DNA of 64,000 bases from Paraburkholderia ribeironis (GTDB taxonomy: Bacteria; Pseudomonadota; Gammaproteobacteria; Burkholderiales; Burkholderiaceae), in NCBI RefSeq assembly GCF_900019265.1, contig NZ_CYGX02000071.1, positions 1-64,000 on the forward strand, given 5' to 3'. Below, in pieces: positions 17,687 through 25,864 of the stretch. Position 1 is the stretch's first letter. Each line of letters opens with the position of its first letter. The notes beneath the pieces are model-generated. The model ran no database searches, was not told the DNA's origin, and saw only the letters and a program-made list of their open reading frames with translations. The translations under genes were made by a program, and so were the position numbers.

Positions 17687-18925
17687 TCAGGTCCTGAGCG
17701 CCTCGGCGGTGGACGTGTCGGCCCTGAGCACGCCCGCTTCGAACAGACGCTGCTGGGTGGCCGCGTCGATACCCAATGCGTCGAGCACGTCGCGCGTGTC
17801 GGCGCCCAGTGCCGGTGGCGCGCTGCGATACGTCGCCGGCGTGCGCGACAGCTTGATCGGCGACGCGGTGCCGCGATAGTCGCCCAGCTCGATCACCATG
17901 CCGCGATGCAACGTATGCGGATGCCGTGCGACCACGTCGACGTTCTGCACCGGCCCGCACGGTACGCCCAGGTTGATCAGCGCATGCGCGAGCGGCTCGC
18001 ACTCGTGCGCCGCGAGCAGACTTTCGAGCGCGGCCTTCAGCGGCTCGCGATGCGCGCAGCGGCTGCGGTTGTCGGCGTAGCGCGGATCGTCGGCGAGTTC
18101 GGGGGCGCCGAGATGCGCGCACAGCCGCGCAAACTGCCGGTCGTTGCCGACCGCGAGAAAGATCGGCGCCGTCCCGGTGCGATAGCTGTCGTAGGGCGTG
18201 ATGTTCGGATGCGCGTTGCCGCTGCGCTGCGGCGTGCGTCCCGAGCCGAAATAGTTCGGCAGATGCGGATGCAGCAGCGACACGCCGCAGTCGTACAGCG
18301 CGATATCGATCGACTGCCCGAGGCCGCTCGTCGCGCGCTCGGCCAGCGCGAGCAGAATGCCGGCAAGCGCATTCAGGCCCGTCACCATGTCGACGACCGG
18401 CAGGCCGATGCGCGTGGCGGGACCGTCGCGCTCGCCGTTCACGCTCATCAGACCGGTCATTGCCTGGATCGCGGCGTCATAGCCGGGCAAGCCGCCGAGC
18501 GGGCCGTCGGGACCGAACCCCGAGACGGCGCAATGAATCAGTTTCGGAAAGCGTGCGCGCAGATCGCGCTCGTAATCCATGCCCCAGCGGGCGAGCGTGC
18601 CGGGCTTGAAGTTTTCGACCAGCACGTCGGCGTCTTCGAGCAGCTTCCACAGAATCGCGCGGCCTTCGTCGCCCGACAGATCGACCGCGATGCCTTGCTT
18701 GTTGCGGTTCACACCGGCGAAGTACCACGCGGTGTCGCCATAAAACGGCGGACCCCAGCCGCGCGTTTCGTCGCCGTCGGGCGGTTCGAGCTTGATCACC
18801 TGGGCGCCGTGATCGGCGAGCGCCTGTGTGCAGTACGGGCCGCCGAGCACGCGGCTCAGATCGACGACCTTGATACCTTGCAATGCGCCGTGGCTGCGCT
18901 GGCCGTGAAGCGCGGCGGCGGTCAT
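17687..18925 (-). CDS. CaiB/BaiF family CoA-transferase
   Basis: A 412-residue class-III CoA-transferase: LQGIKVVDLSRVLGGPYCTQ at the start, the conserved GDETRGWGPPF loop, GVNRNKQGIAVDLSGDEGR, and the catalytic Asp within the LGGLPGYDAAIQAMTGLM region. Such enzymes move CoA between carboxylic acids. The ATG overlaps the acyl-CoA dehydrogenase stop codon by four bases with GGAGG in front, indicating translational coupling. The two together would activate and then desaturate a carboxylic acid delivered by the MFS carrier. The substrate is not known. Confidence 0.93.
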   Translation of the reverse strand: MTAAALHGQRSHGALQGIKVVDLSRVLGGPYCTQALADHGAQVIKLEPPDGDETRGWGPPFYGDTAWYFAGVNRNKQGIAVDLSGDEGRAILWKLLEDADVLVENFKPGTLARWGMDYERDLRARFPKLIHCAVSGFGPDGPLGGLPGYDAAIQAMTGLMSVNGERDGPATRIGLPVVDMVTGLNALAGILLALAERATSGLGQSIDIALYDCGVSLLHPHLPNYFGSGRTPQRSGNAHPNITPYDSYRTGTAPIFLAVGNDRQFARLCAHLGAPELADDPRYADNRSRCAHREPLKAALESLLAAHECEPLAHALINLGVPCGPVQNVDVVARHPHTLHRGMVIELGDYRGTASPIKLSRTPATYRSAPPALGADTRDVLDALGIDAATQQRLFEAGVLRADTSTAEALRT

Positions 18926-20688
18926 TGCGCGCCTCCTGCCGGCAGCAGTCGCAGCGACTGGTCTAGCGTGATGTCGCGGCCCGCGACCAGCGCATCGATC
19001 ACTTCGATTTCATCGTCCGCACTGCGCAGGTCGAGCGGATCGGACGGCAGCAGCTTGTGCTGCACCACCAGATGCGCCAGCGCGAGCCGCCGGTAATCCG
19101 GCGCGAGGCGCGCGCCTTCGCAGGCCATCAGCACCGCACTGCTCGCGTGATACAGCGCGGAGCCGGCCTGCCGCACCCATTCGTCGCGGCCAGAGTCGGC
19201 GACGCGCGTGAGCGCATCGCAAGCGCGCGCCAACGTCCAGCGCAGCAACGCGACGCTGACGGCGGGCAGCCCGGCCGCGCCGAGCAGATCCTGCAACCAG
19301 CTGCGCAACGATTCGAGCGCGCCGTCGCGTTTCGCCGCACGTGCGATGTCGAGCGCGACGATGTTGCTGGTGCCTTCCCAGATCGAACCGAGATGCGCGT
19401 CGCGCACCAGACGCGCGTCGCTCCATTCCTCGATGTAGCCGGTACCGCCACGCACTTCCATCGCGTCGCCGGTGACGCGGCGCGCGTCGCGGCACGCGCG
19501 GAACTTGATCAATGGCGTGAGGATGCGCACGCATTTGGCCGCCTGACGGTCGCCGGCGTCGGCCTCTCCGAGCAGCAGCGCGATCTGCATGAACATCGAG
19601 CGCGCCTGTTCGGCCGGCAGCATCATCTTGACGAGCTGCCGCTGCATCAGCGGCATGTCGATCAGCTTGCGGCCGAACGCTTCGCGATTTCGCGCGATGT
19701 GCAATGCCTCGGTCAGCGCACGGCGCATCAAGCCCGCGGCGCGCACGCCGTTGGACAGGCGCGACATGTTGATCATGTCGGCCATCTGATGAAAACCGCG
19801 CCCCACCTCGCCGATCAGATACGCCACTGCGCCTTCCAGCACGATCTCACCGCTCGCCATCGAACGGCTGCCGAGCTTGTCTTTCAGACGCACGATCCGG
19901 TACGCGTTGCGCGAGCCGTCCGGCAGTGTTTTCGGCAGCAGGAACAGAGCGAGACCGTTGATGCCGGCCGGCGCGTCGTCGGGACGCGCGAGCACCATCG
20001 CGAGATCGGCGTCGGCGTTCGAGCAGAACCATTTGTCGCCGTACAGACGCCACACCGCTTCGCCGTGCGCATCGGTTTGAAGCGCAGCACGCGTGGCGAT
20101 GCGCGCGACGTCGGAGCCGGCCGCCTGTTCGGTCATGAACATCGCGCCCTGGAACAGCGTGTCGAAATCGCGCGAGGCCAGCATCGGCAGAAAGCGCGCG
20201 ACCAGCTCGGGCGCACCGAACTTGCGCAGTGTGCGGGTGAGCGAATCGGTCATGCTGACGGGACAGCACAGGCCGAACTCCGCCTGCACGAACAGGAACG
20301 TCAGCGCGTACTTCACGAGCGGCGGCGGAGTCTTTTCGCCGTCGCGGCTAGCGTGGCTCAGCGACGCGAGACCGAGCTCGGAATAAGCGACGCGCTCCAG
20401 CGCGACGTAGTGCGGATGCTTGTCGATGCTTTGCAGCGCTTCGCCGCGCCGCGTGCGATGGCGCAACTGCGGCGGGTTCCTGTCGGCCGACAGCGCCCAG
20501 GCGTCCAGTTCATCGGACGCGCGCTGGCCGAGCGAGACGAACTGGCTTTCGAGCTCCTGGTACAGCGTATCGCCAAGATGCAGCCTGAGCAGGCGGGCCA
20601 GATCGGGATCGCTGGTGAAGAAATTGATGCCCCGGCTGTCGGGAATGTTGGATGAGCCGTGGGCCGGCTGCGCGGTGATTTCGCTCAT
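18922..20688 (-). CDS. acyl-CoA dehydrogenase (AidB-like)
   Basis: A 588-residue acyl-CoA dehydrogenase, longer than the usual ~380 because it has N- and C-terminal extensions like AidB. Signatures are MTEQAAGSDVARIATRA near 185, GDKWFCSNADADLAMVLAR, IVRLKDKLGSRSMASGEI, and EVRGGTGYIEEWSDARLVRDAHLGSIWEGTSN with the catalytic-glutamate region. It is the first gene of the minus-strand operon (dehydrogenase, CoA-transferase, MFS, racemase) and is divergent from the LysR gene at 20809. A role in oxidising a branched or aromatic acyl-CoA is likely; a DNA-repair-linked function as in AidB is an alternative. Confidence 0.9.
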   Translation of the reverse strand: MSEITAQPAHGSSNIPDSRGINFFTSDPDLARLLRLHLGDTLYQELESQFVSLGQRASDELDAWALSADRNPPQLRHRTRRGEALQSIDKHPHYVALERVAYSELGLASLSHASRDGEKTPPPLVKYALTFLFVQAEFGLCCPVSMTDSLTRTLRKFGAPELVARFLPMLASRDFDTLFQGAMFMTEQAAGSDVARIATRAALQTDAHGEAVWRLYGDKWFCSNADADLAMVLARPDDAPAGINGLALFLLPKTLPDGSRNAYRIVRLKDKLGSRSMASGEIVLEGAVAYLIGEVGRGFHQMADMINMSRLSNGVRAAGLMRRALTEALHIARNREAFGRKLIDMPLMQRQLVKMMLPAEQARSMFMQIALLLGEADAGDRQAAKCVRILTPLIKFRACRDARRVTGDAMEVRGGTGYIEEWSDARLVRDAHLGSIWEGTSNIVALDIARAAKRDGALESLRSWLQDLLGAAGLPAVSVALLRWTLARACDALTRVADSGRDEWVRQAGSALYHASSAVLMACEGARLAPDYRRLALAHLVVQHKLLPSDPLDLRSADDEIEVIDALVAGRDITLDQSLRLLPAGGAQ

Positions 20689-20739
20689 GCTTGTCTCCTC
20701 ATGCCTGTCTCCTTAGTGGACGCAGCATAGAAGCGGCTT

Positions 20740-20790
20740 CGATAATCGTCTAATACAACTTATGTCCGGTACGATAGACGCGGATTATCG
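20740..20790. promoter_or_regulatory. divergent LysR-type operator region
   Basis: Between the divergent acyl-CoA dehydrogenase and LysR genes, CGATAATC (20740-20747) and GATTATCG (20783-20790) form an inverted pair; the second also overlaps TATCGATA. LysR regulators usually bind imperfect palindromes spaced so as to control both divergent genes. The position just upstream of the LysR start fits autoregulation plus control of the catabolic operon. Confidence 0.55.
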
Positions 20791-20808
20791 ATAAAAGTGG
20801 AGACTGCC

Positions 20809-21798
20809 ATGGACCTGAAGCAATTGCGCTATTTCGTTGCAGTCGCCGAGGAGCTGCATTTCGGCCGCGCCGCGAGGCGTTTGTTCATTTCGCAGCCGGC
20901 CCTCAGCTTCGACATTCGCAAGTTCGAGGAGCAACTGGGCGTGCAGTTGCTCGCGCGCACCAACAAGTCGGTGGCGCTGACCAACGCCGGCCAGGTGCTG
21001 CTCGGCGAAGCGCGCCGCCTATTGTTGCAGGCGGGCGAAGCCGAGCGCATCACGGTCCGCTCGGCGCATGGCCTCGCCGGCCGCTTGCGGATCGGCTTCG
21101 TCAATTCGATGCTGTACCGTGGCATGCCGCAGGCGGTGAGCCGTTTCGAGGCCGACCACCCGGGGGTCGAAATCGTCTTGAAGGAAATGAATACCAGCGA
21201 GCAGGTGCACGCGATCCAGCGCATGCAGATCGACATGGGTTGCGCGCATTGGGGCAATTTCCCATCCGACGTGACTTCCGCGCCGCTTTTTTCCGAGCCT
21301 TTCCTGTGCTGCCTGCCGGCCGATCATCCGCTCGCCCGCAAGCGCCGGGTCGATCTGCGCGCGCTGGCGCAGGAGCCGTTCATTCTGTTTCCGCGCACCG
21401 TGTCACCGCACTACCACGATCTGATCATCGCGCAATGCGTGGGCGCGGGCTTCAGTCCGCTGATCCGGCATGAGGCGCGCTTGTGGCAGACCGTCGTGAC
21501 GATGGTGGGCTTCGGCATGGGGGTCGCGCTGGTGCCGTATACGTTGCGGCAGGTGCAGGACCCACGGGTCTGCTTTTTACCGCTGCGCGGCGAGACGCTG
21601 CTATCGCAGGTGCTGTTGTTGCGCCGTAGCGGCGACGCGGAACCCGTCACGAACCGCTTCGTCGAGTATCTCGGCGATGCCGGCGGCAAGCCCGGTAAAA
21701 CACCACCACACTTAGCGCCACATTCGGCGCCACATTCAGCGCATCATTCGGCACCTCGTTCGGCACCTCGTTCGGCGCGGTCGCGGCGTTCATCGTAA
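20809..21798 (+). CDS. LysR family transcriptional regulator
   Basis: A 329-residue regulator with an N-terminal winged helix-turn-helix (MDLKQLRYFVAVAEELHFGRAA, then ALSFDIRKFEEQLGVQLL) and a LysR effector domain similar to the CatM/BenM group. GGAG lies seven bases before the ATG at 20809. The C-terminal ~25 residues (PHSAPHSAHHS...) are encoded by 12-bp tandem repeats and are not part of the fold. It is divergent from the dehydrogenase operon and is almost certainly its regulator. The 3' end overlaps the convergent SSB-like gene by 55 bases. Confidence 0.92.
   Translation: MDLKQLRYFVAVAEELHFGRAARRLFISQPALSFDIRKFEEQLGVQLLARTNKSVALTNAGQVLLGEARRLLLQAGEAERITVRSAHGLAGRLRIGFVNSMLYRGMPQAVSRFEADHPGVEIVLKEMNTSEQVHAIQRMQIDMGCAHWGNFPSDVTSAPLFSEPFLCCLPADHPLARKRRVDLRALAQEPFILFPRTVSPHYHDLIIAQCVGAGFSPLIRHEARLWQTVVTMVGFGMGVALVPYTLRQVQDPRVCFLPLRGETLLSQVLLLRRSGDAEPVTNRFVEYLGDAGGKPGKTPPHLAPHSAPHSAHHSAPRSAPRSARSRRSS
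21709..21780. repeat. 12-bp tandem repeat in overlapping gene ends
   Basis: Six degenerate 12-bp units (CATTCGGCGCCA, CATTCAGCGCAT, CGTTCGGCACCT and similar) lie in the region where the LysR gene and the convergent SSB-like gene overlap. They give HSAP/RSAP repeats in the LysR tail and RGAE repeats in the other protein. Expansion in units of 12 keeps both frames open. Confidence 0.85.
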
Positions 21799-22085
21799 GC
21801 GCTCAGCAGCTTGTGGGCGATCATGTCCACGGCCGGCTTGACCAGTCCGTTCTTGTCGGTCCAGACCTTCGGCGTCAGGGTGCCGCTCAGCGCGATGCTA
21901 TCAGCGTCGCTCAATGCGAGCAGCGCGGCTTGCACGGCGTCGTCGAATGCGATCACGTTGACGAAGATCGTGTCGCCGTCATGAGTGGTCGCGCGCACCT
22001 TGCAGGTCACAAAACGCCTGCCGTTCTGCCCGGTGCGAACCTGCGCGTCACCATACAACCGCCCACCCACCAATCCCTCGATCAT
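21744..22085 (-). CDS. single-stranded-DNA-binding-like OB-fold protein
   Basis: A 113-residue protein with an OB fold like the N-terminal domain of SSB: MIEGLVGGRLYGDAQVRTGQ, FVTCKVRATTHDGDTIFVNV, FDDAVQAALLALSDADSIAL and SGTLTPKVWTDKNG. It lacks SSB's acidic DDxPF tip and ends in a repeat-encoded basic/acidic tail, so it is a diverged accessory protein (possibly primosomal PriB-like) rather than the essential SSB. AGGAG precedes the ATG at 22085. Its 5' leader runs straight into the hairpin array at 22103. Confidence 0.75.
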   Translation of the reverse strand: MIEGLVGGRLYGDAQVRTGQNGRRFVTCKVRATTHDGDTIFVNVIAFDDAVQAALLALSDADSIALSGTLTPKVWTDKNGLVKPAVDMIAHKLLSAYDERRDRAERGAERGAE

Positions 22086-22102
22086 CACGCCACTCCTGTG
22101 TC

Positions 22103-22286
22103 GATGGGAGTTAGTGCTTCAGCACTTACTCCCATCCCATGCAAAGCTGTCGATGGGAGTTAGTGCTTCAGCACCTACTCCCATCCCATGCAAAGCTGTC
22201 GACCAGAGTTCGCGCTTTAGCTGTCGGCCAGAGTTCGCGCTTCAGCGCGTTACTCTGGTCCCATGCAAAGCGCCTACTCTGGTCCC
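22103..22286. repeat. intergenic hairpin repeats with compensatory changes
   Basis: Two copies of a ~16-bp stem hairpin lie at 22103-22136 and 22152-22185 (stem GATGGGAG...CTCCCATC, loop around GTGCTTCAGCAC), 49 bases apart and joined by CCATGCAAAGCTGT. A third hairpin at 22228-22258 has a different stem (CCAGAG...CTCTGG, core GCGCTTCAGCGC) but the same overall plan, and half copies flank it. Stem bases differ between copies on both arms, so pairing is preserved while sequence changes. The array lies in the 5' leader of the SSB-like gene. Confidence 0.85.
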
Positions 22287-22325
22287 ATGCAAGATGGTTG
22301 CTGTTAATGCGCCCCCGGAGGGGGC

Positions 22326-22556
22326 TTCCTTCGGGGCGTCCCCCGAGGCGATTTCCTTCGGAGCACTCCTCCAAGGGAACTTCCTTCGGCCCTTCCAAGG
22401 GCGCTTCCTTCGGACGCCCCCGCGAGGGACTTCCTTCGGAGCGCTCCTCCAAGGAGACTTCCCTCGGCCCTTCCAAGAGCGCTTCCTTCGGGCGCTCCCC
22501 CAAGGGGACTTCCTTCGGGGCGCCCCCCAAGGGGACTTCCTTCGGGGCGCCGTGCA
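22326..22556. repeat. array of nine TTCCTTCGG-centred repeats
   Basis: TTCCTTCGG occurs at 22326, 22353, 22381, 22405, 22431, 22459 (one change), 22483, 22510 and 22537, spaced 24-28 bases. Between them are short complementary G/C blocks (GGGGCGCCCCCCAAGGGG and similar) that can fold. Spacing is not a multiple of three throughout, so the long ORFs that cross it are not repeat proteins. It resembles Burkholderia dispersed intergenic repeats. Confidence 0.85.
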
Positions 22557-22625
22557 ACTTGCGATGGCGCCCAACACGGCACGTATGCCCCACGAGAATC
22601 CACGCGGGCCGTATTAAAGCATGCC

Positions 22626-23549
22626 TCACGCGCCAACCGTCAGGTCCACGCCGCGCACGAGGCGCTTCGCCAGCCGGGGTTGCCGCAACTGCTCGAGCCA
22701 CCATTGCAGCGCGCGTCCCTCGTGATCACCGCGCCACGCGACATATAGCACGTTCGGCTCGCGCGGGTCGGCCGTGGCCTTCTCGACCAGTTCGCCGCGC
22801 TTGAGCAGCGACGCCACCCGCTGACGCGGCAGCCACCCGACGCCGAGGCCGTCGCGCTGCGCGAGAATCTTCGCCCGCATGCCCGGCACGGCCAGCGACG
22901 CCTGCCCACCGATCACGCCGTATGCGCGCCCTGCCGTCGTCCGCGATGAATCGGCCACGACCACCGCGCGATGCTCGCGTATCCGCTCGCGGCCAAGCGG
23001 CCCTTCTGCACTCGCGAGCGGATGACGCGGCGACACCGCGAACACCCAGTCCATCACGCCGAGTTCAAACCAGCGCAGGCCGGGAATCGCCGGCGGTTCA
23101 TTAGTCGCGCCGACGATCAGATCCGCGCGGCCGTCGCGCAATGCCTCCCACGTGCCGCTCAACACTTCGTGCGTGAAGCGCAGCTTGACGCCGGAGTCGA
23201 GCGCATCGAAGGCGCGCACCACCGGCATCAGCAGTTCGAATTCGAGGATCTCGTCCGTGACCACCCACAGACGCTCTTCCCAGCCGCTCGCGATCTGCCG
23301 CACGCGCTGTGTCATGCGCGATACGTCGAGCATCAGCCGCGCGGCTTCGTCGGCGAGCAGCTGGCCGGCGGGCGTCAGTTGCAGCCGATAGCGGCGCCGG
23401 TCGAACAGCAGCGCGTCGAAGCGCGTCTCGAGCTGGCGCGCGGCATGCGACACCGTGGACGGCGCCTTGCCGAGACGCGCCGCCGCACGCGACAGGCTGC
23501 CGGTCTCGCGGATCGCATCGAGCAAAGCCAGTTCGTCTTCCGACAACAT
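22626..23549 (-). CDS. LysR family transcriptional regulator
   Basis: A 307-residue LysR regulator. The helix-turn-helix is MLSEDELALLDAIRETGSLS, then RLGKAPSTVSHAARQLETRF, and the effector domain contains ELLMPVVRAFDALDSGVKLRF and GLGVGWLPRQRVASLL. AAGGAA precedes the ATG at 23549; the much longer open frame to 23795 lacks a start site and runs through a low-complexity GCACTT repeat. Genes of this type often regulate a neighbouring SDR or exporter, but here the adjacent gene on the opposite side is another LysR gene, so its target is unclear. Confidence 0.9.
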   Translation of the reverse strand: MLSEDELALLDAIRETGSLSRAAARLGKAPSTVSHAARQLETRFDALLFDRRRYRLQLTPAGQLLADEAARLMLDVSRMTQRVRQIASGWEERLWVVTDEILEFELLMPVVRAFDALDSGVKLRFTHEVLSGTWEALRDGRADLIVGATNEPPAIPGLRWFELGVMDWVFAVSPRHPLASAEGPLGRERIREHRAVVVADSSRTTAGRAYGVIGGQASLAVPGMRAKILAQRDGLGVGWLPRQRVASLLKRGELVEKATADPREPNVLYVAWRGDHEGRALQWWLEQLRQPRLAKRLVRGVDLTVGA

Positions 23550-23692
23550 GTTGCATTCCTTCGAACGAATTCGACGCGAAGATGCTACGGCAAAGCGACG
23601 AAAGGTGTCCACCCTGACGATATCACCACTACGGGTTGCCGGAAAATCATCGCGACACGCGTTCGGAAAAACCGCATGAGCTGCCCGCAACC

Positions 23693-23720
23693 GCACTTGC
23701 ACTTGCACTTGCACAAACGC
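23693..23720. repeat. GCACTT hexanucleotide repeat
   Basis: Four and a half copies of GCACTT sit between the two LysR genes, about 150 bases upstream of the LysR start at 23549. The unit is prone to slippage and could vary between strains; it lies outside both coding regions. Confidence 0.85.
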
Positions 23721-23740
23721 ACTCGCAGAAAAGATAACGC

Positions 23741-24652
23741 TCACGCCAACGGTTCTTTTCGATCCTCCGCCGCTTCGAAAATCTCGCGCAGCCACTGCGC
23801 AAACACCCGCACCCGCGACGACAACTGGCGATTCTGCGGATACAGCACCGACACCGGCATCGGCGGCGGCGGGAAGTCCGCGAGAATGATCTTCAGCCGC
23901 CCCTCCGCCAGTTCCCCAGCAACCCGATACTGCGGCACTTGCACGATACCGAGTCCGGCGAGCGCCGCACCGGTATAGAGATCGGCGCCGCTCACGGACA
24001 CCGCCGACGGCAGCAGCATCGCCGTAACACGGCCATCGATGCTGAATTCGAGCGGCACCGGCTTGCCGGTCGCGCTCGACACGTAGTTCACCGCGCGATG
24101 CGTGGACAGCGCCGACGGCTCGCGCGGCTCACCATACGCGGCGAGATAGGCGGGACTCGCGACGGTGACTTGCGGCAGTTGCGCGACGCGCCGCCCGACC
24201 ATCGACGAATCCTGCAGATTGCCCGCGCGCAGCACGCAGTCGATCCCTTCGCGCACCAGATCGACGAAGCGGTCGTCCTCGCCGATCGTCAGCTCGATCC
24301 CGGGAAAGCGCGCGAGAAACGCCGGCAGCGCCGGCACGACGAAGTGCCGGGCCAGCGTGCCCTGCAGATTGACCCGCAACAGTCCCTTCGGCGCCACATT
24401 CGAAAACGCGCCCTCGGCCTCTTCCATGTCGGCGATCAGCCGCACGCAGCGGCGGTAATACGCGTCGCCGTCGTGCGTGAGCCGCACCGTGCGGGTGGTG
24501 CGCTCCAAGAGCCGCGCGCCGAGCCGCTGTTCCATGCGCTTCATCAGGTTGGTGACGGTGGCGCGCGGAATCTGCAGATCGTCGGACGCACGGGTGAAAC
24601 TCTGCCGCTCGGCAATCCGCACGAAAACCCGCATCTCCTCGAAACGATCCAT
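23741..24652 (-). CDS. LysR family transcriptional regulator
   Basis: A 303-residue LysR regulator of the CrgA/DsdC-like group: MDRFEEMRVFVRIAERQSFT, LQIPRATVTNLMKRMEQRLG, then the effector domain (GLLRVNLQGTLARHFVVPAL, LVREGIDCVLRAGNLQDSSMVG). The ATG at 24652 begins the typical N-terminus. It is divergent from an SDR gene starting at 24790, the usual arrangement in which this group of regulators represses or activates the oxidoreductase next to it. Confidence 0.92.
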   Translation of the reverse strand: MDRFEEMRVFVRIAERQSFTRASDDLQIPRATVTNLMKRMEQRLGARLLERTTRTVRLTHDGDAYYRRCVRLIADMEEAEGAFSNVAPKGLLRVNLQGTLARHFVVPALPAFLARFPGIELTIGEDDRFVDLVREGIDCVLRAGNLQDSSMVGRRVAQLPQVTVASPAYLAAYGEPREPSALSTHRAVNYVSSATGKPVPLEFSIDGRVTAMLLPSAVSVSGADLYTGAALAGLGIVQVPQYRVAGELAEGRLKIILADFPPPPMPVSVLYPQNRQLSSRVRVFAQWLREIFEAAEDRKEPLA

Positions 24653-24789
24653 GGTTCGCACCCCGGCATGCATTTCGCGCCGATTGTTAAAGCAAACGGA
24701 ATGGTTATGGCCAGTTTAACGTGATTATCTAATGAGGAATAGCGCTCATGATTCACCTCGCCCACTCATCACACCCAAGGAAACGCACC

Positions 24790-25533
24790 ATGAATACGCT
24801 CAACCACACTCGCGTCGCCATCGTGACTGGCGCATCCCGTGGCATCGGCGCAGCGCTCGCGCGACGTCTCGCACGCGACGGCTTCGCGGTCGTCGTCAAC
24901 TATGCGTCCAGCCCGGCCGAAGCCGAGGCGCTCGTCGCCGGGTTGCAGGCCGCGGGCGCGCAAGCGATCGCGGTGAAAGCGGATGTCTCGGAGGCCGACG
25001 ACGTACGCCGCCTGTTCGAGATCACTGAACAGCAACTCGGCAAAGTGGATGTGCTGGTCAACAACGCCGGCGTGCTCAAGACCACGCCGCTCGCCGACAC
25101 CAGCGACGCGCTGTACGACCAGACCTTCGACATCAACGTGCGCGGCACCTTCAACACCTTGCGCGAAGCGGCCGCGCGGATGAACGAGGGCGGGCGCATC
25201 GTCAACTTCTCGAGCACCACGCTCGCGCTCAACATGCCGGGCTATGCGGTCTACAACGCGACCAAGGCGGCTGTCGAAGCGTTCACACAGGTGTTCGCCA
25301 AGGAACTGCGCGGGCGCAACATCACCGTCAACGCGGTGGCGCCGGGCCCGATCGCCACGTCGCTGTTCCTCGACGGCAAGACCGACGAACAGATCCAGAC
25401 CTTCGCGAAGATGCCGCCGTTGCAACGCCTTGGCCAGCCGGACGATATCGCGTCGGTGGTGGCGTGGCTCGCCGGTGCGGATGCGGGCTGGGTCAACGGT
25501 CAGATCCTGCGGGCGAACGGCGGTCTTGCGTGA
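24790..25533 (+). CDS. SDR family oxidoreductase (FabG-like)
   Basis: A 247-residue classical short-chain dehydrogenase/reductase. It has the NAD(P) motif TGASRGIG, the NNAG motif in VLVNNAGVLKT, the catalytic Ser in NFSSTTLAL, the YxxxK pair in YAVYNATKAAVEAF, and VNAVAPGPIATSLF after it. AAGGAAAC lies before the ATG at 24790. It is divergent from the LysR gene, which probably regulates it. The substrate is an alcohol or ketone of unknown identity. Confidence 0.93.
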   Translation: MNTLNHTRVAIVTGASRGIGAALARRLARDGFAVVVNYASSPAEAEALVAGLQAAGAQAIAVKADVSEADDVRRLFEITEQQLGKVDVLVNNAGVLKTTPLADTSDALYDQTFDINVRGTFNTLREAAARMNEGGRIVNFSSTTLALNMPGYAVYNATKAAVEAFTQVFAKELRGRNITVNAVAPGPIATSLFLDGKTDEQIQTFAKMPPLQRLGQPDDIASVVAWLAGADAGWVNGQILRANGGLA

Positions 25534-25864
25534 CGCGCTCGAGCGCCCCGCATGCAGGCTTCGTCCGTCGCGCTGCCGCGAGGCGAGTGGCCGATGCGCT
25601 CGGTGATCGACTTCATCGGCGACGGCGCGCGAGGTGCGCGAGGTATCGGAGCGCGTGCGCATCGAGTTCGCGCAGCGGATCGGCATGGGCGATTTGCCGG
25701 CAGCGCGAGTCAAGCGCTAGACACGATGCTCGCGCAAGGTTTCGCGTTCGGCCCGCATGTCGACGCGAGCCGCCGCTAATATGGCGAATTGTTCGCTGTT
25801 GCGTCCGAACTCACGAAACAACACCACACCGCGGCGTGATGCGCCAGCCTGACAGGGAGCGTGC
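25534..25864. other. gap with no clear gene
   Basis: These 331 bases separate the SDR gene from the convergent aldo/keto reductase gene. One reading (EVREVSERVRIEFAQRIGMG) could be the worn C-terminus of a gene, but no start or domain can be assigned. I see no terminator with a U-tract. Confidence 0.3.

Noticed and set aside
14873..20655. Long plus-strand open frames (14873-16102, 17675-19096, 19057-20655)
   Set aside because: They mirror the racemase, CoA-transferase and acyl-CoA dehydrogenase genes on the opposite strand and have basic, domain-free translations.
22326..22556. CRISPR array
   Set aside because: Repeats are only 9 bases and the intervening sequences are similar to each other and self-complementary; no cas genes are near.
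21985..22804. Repeat-protein-like ORFs across the hairpin arrays
   Set aside because: Repeat spacing is 24-28 bases rather than a constant multiple of three, so the repeated peptide pattern is a by-product of DNA repeats.
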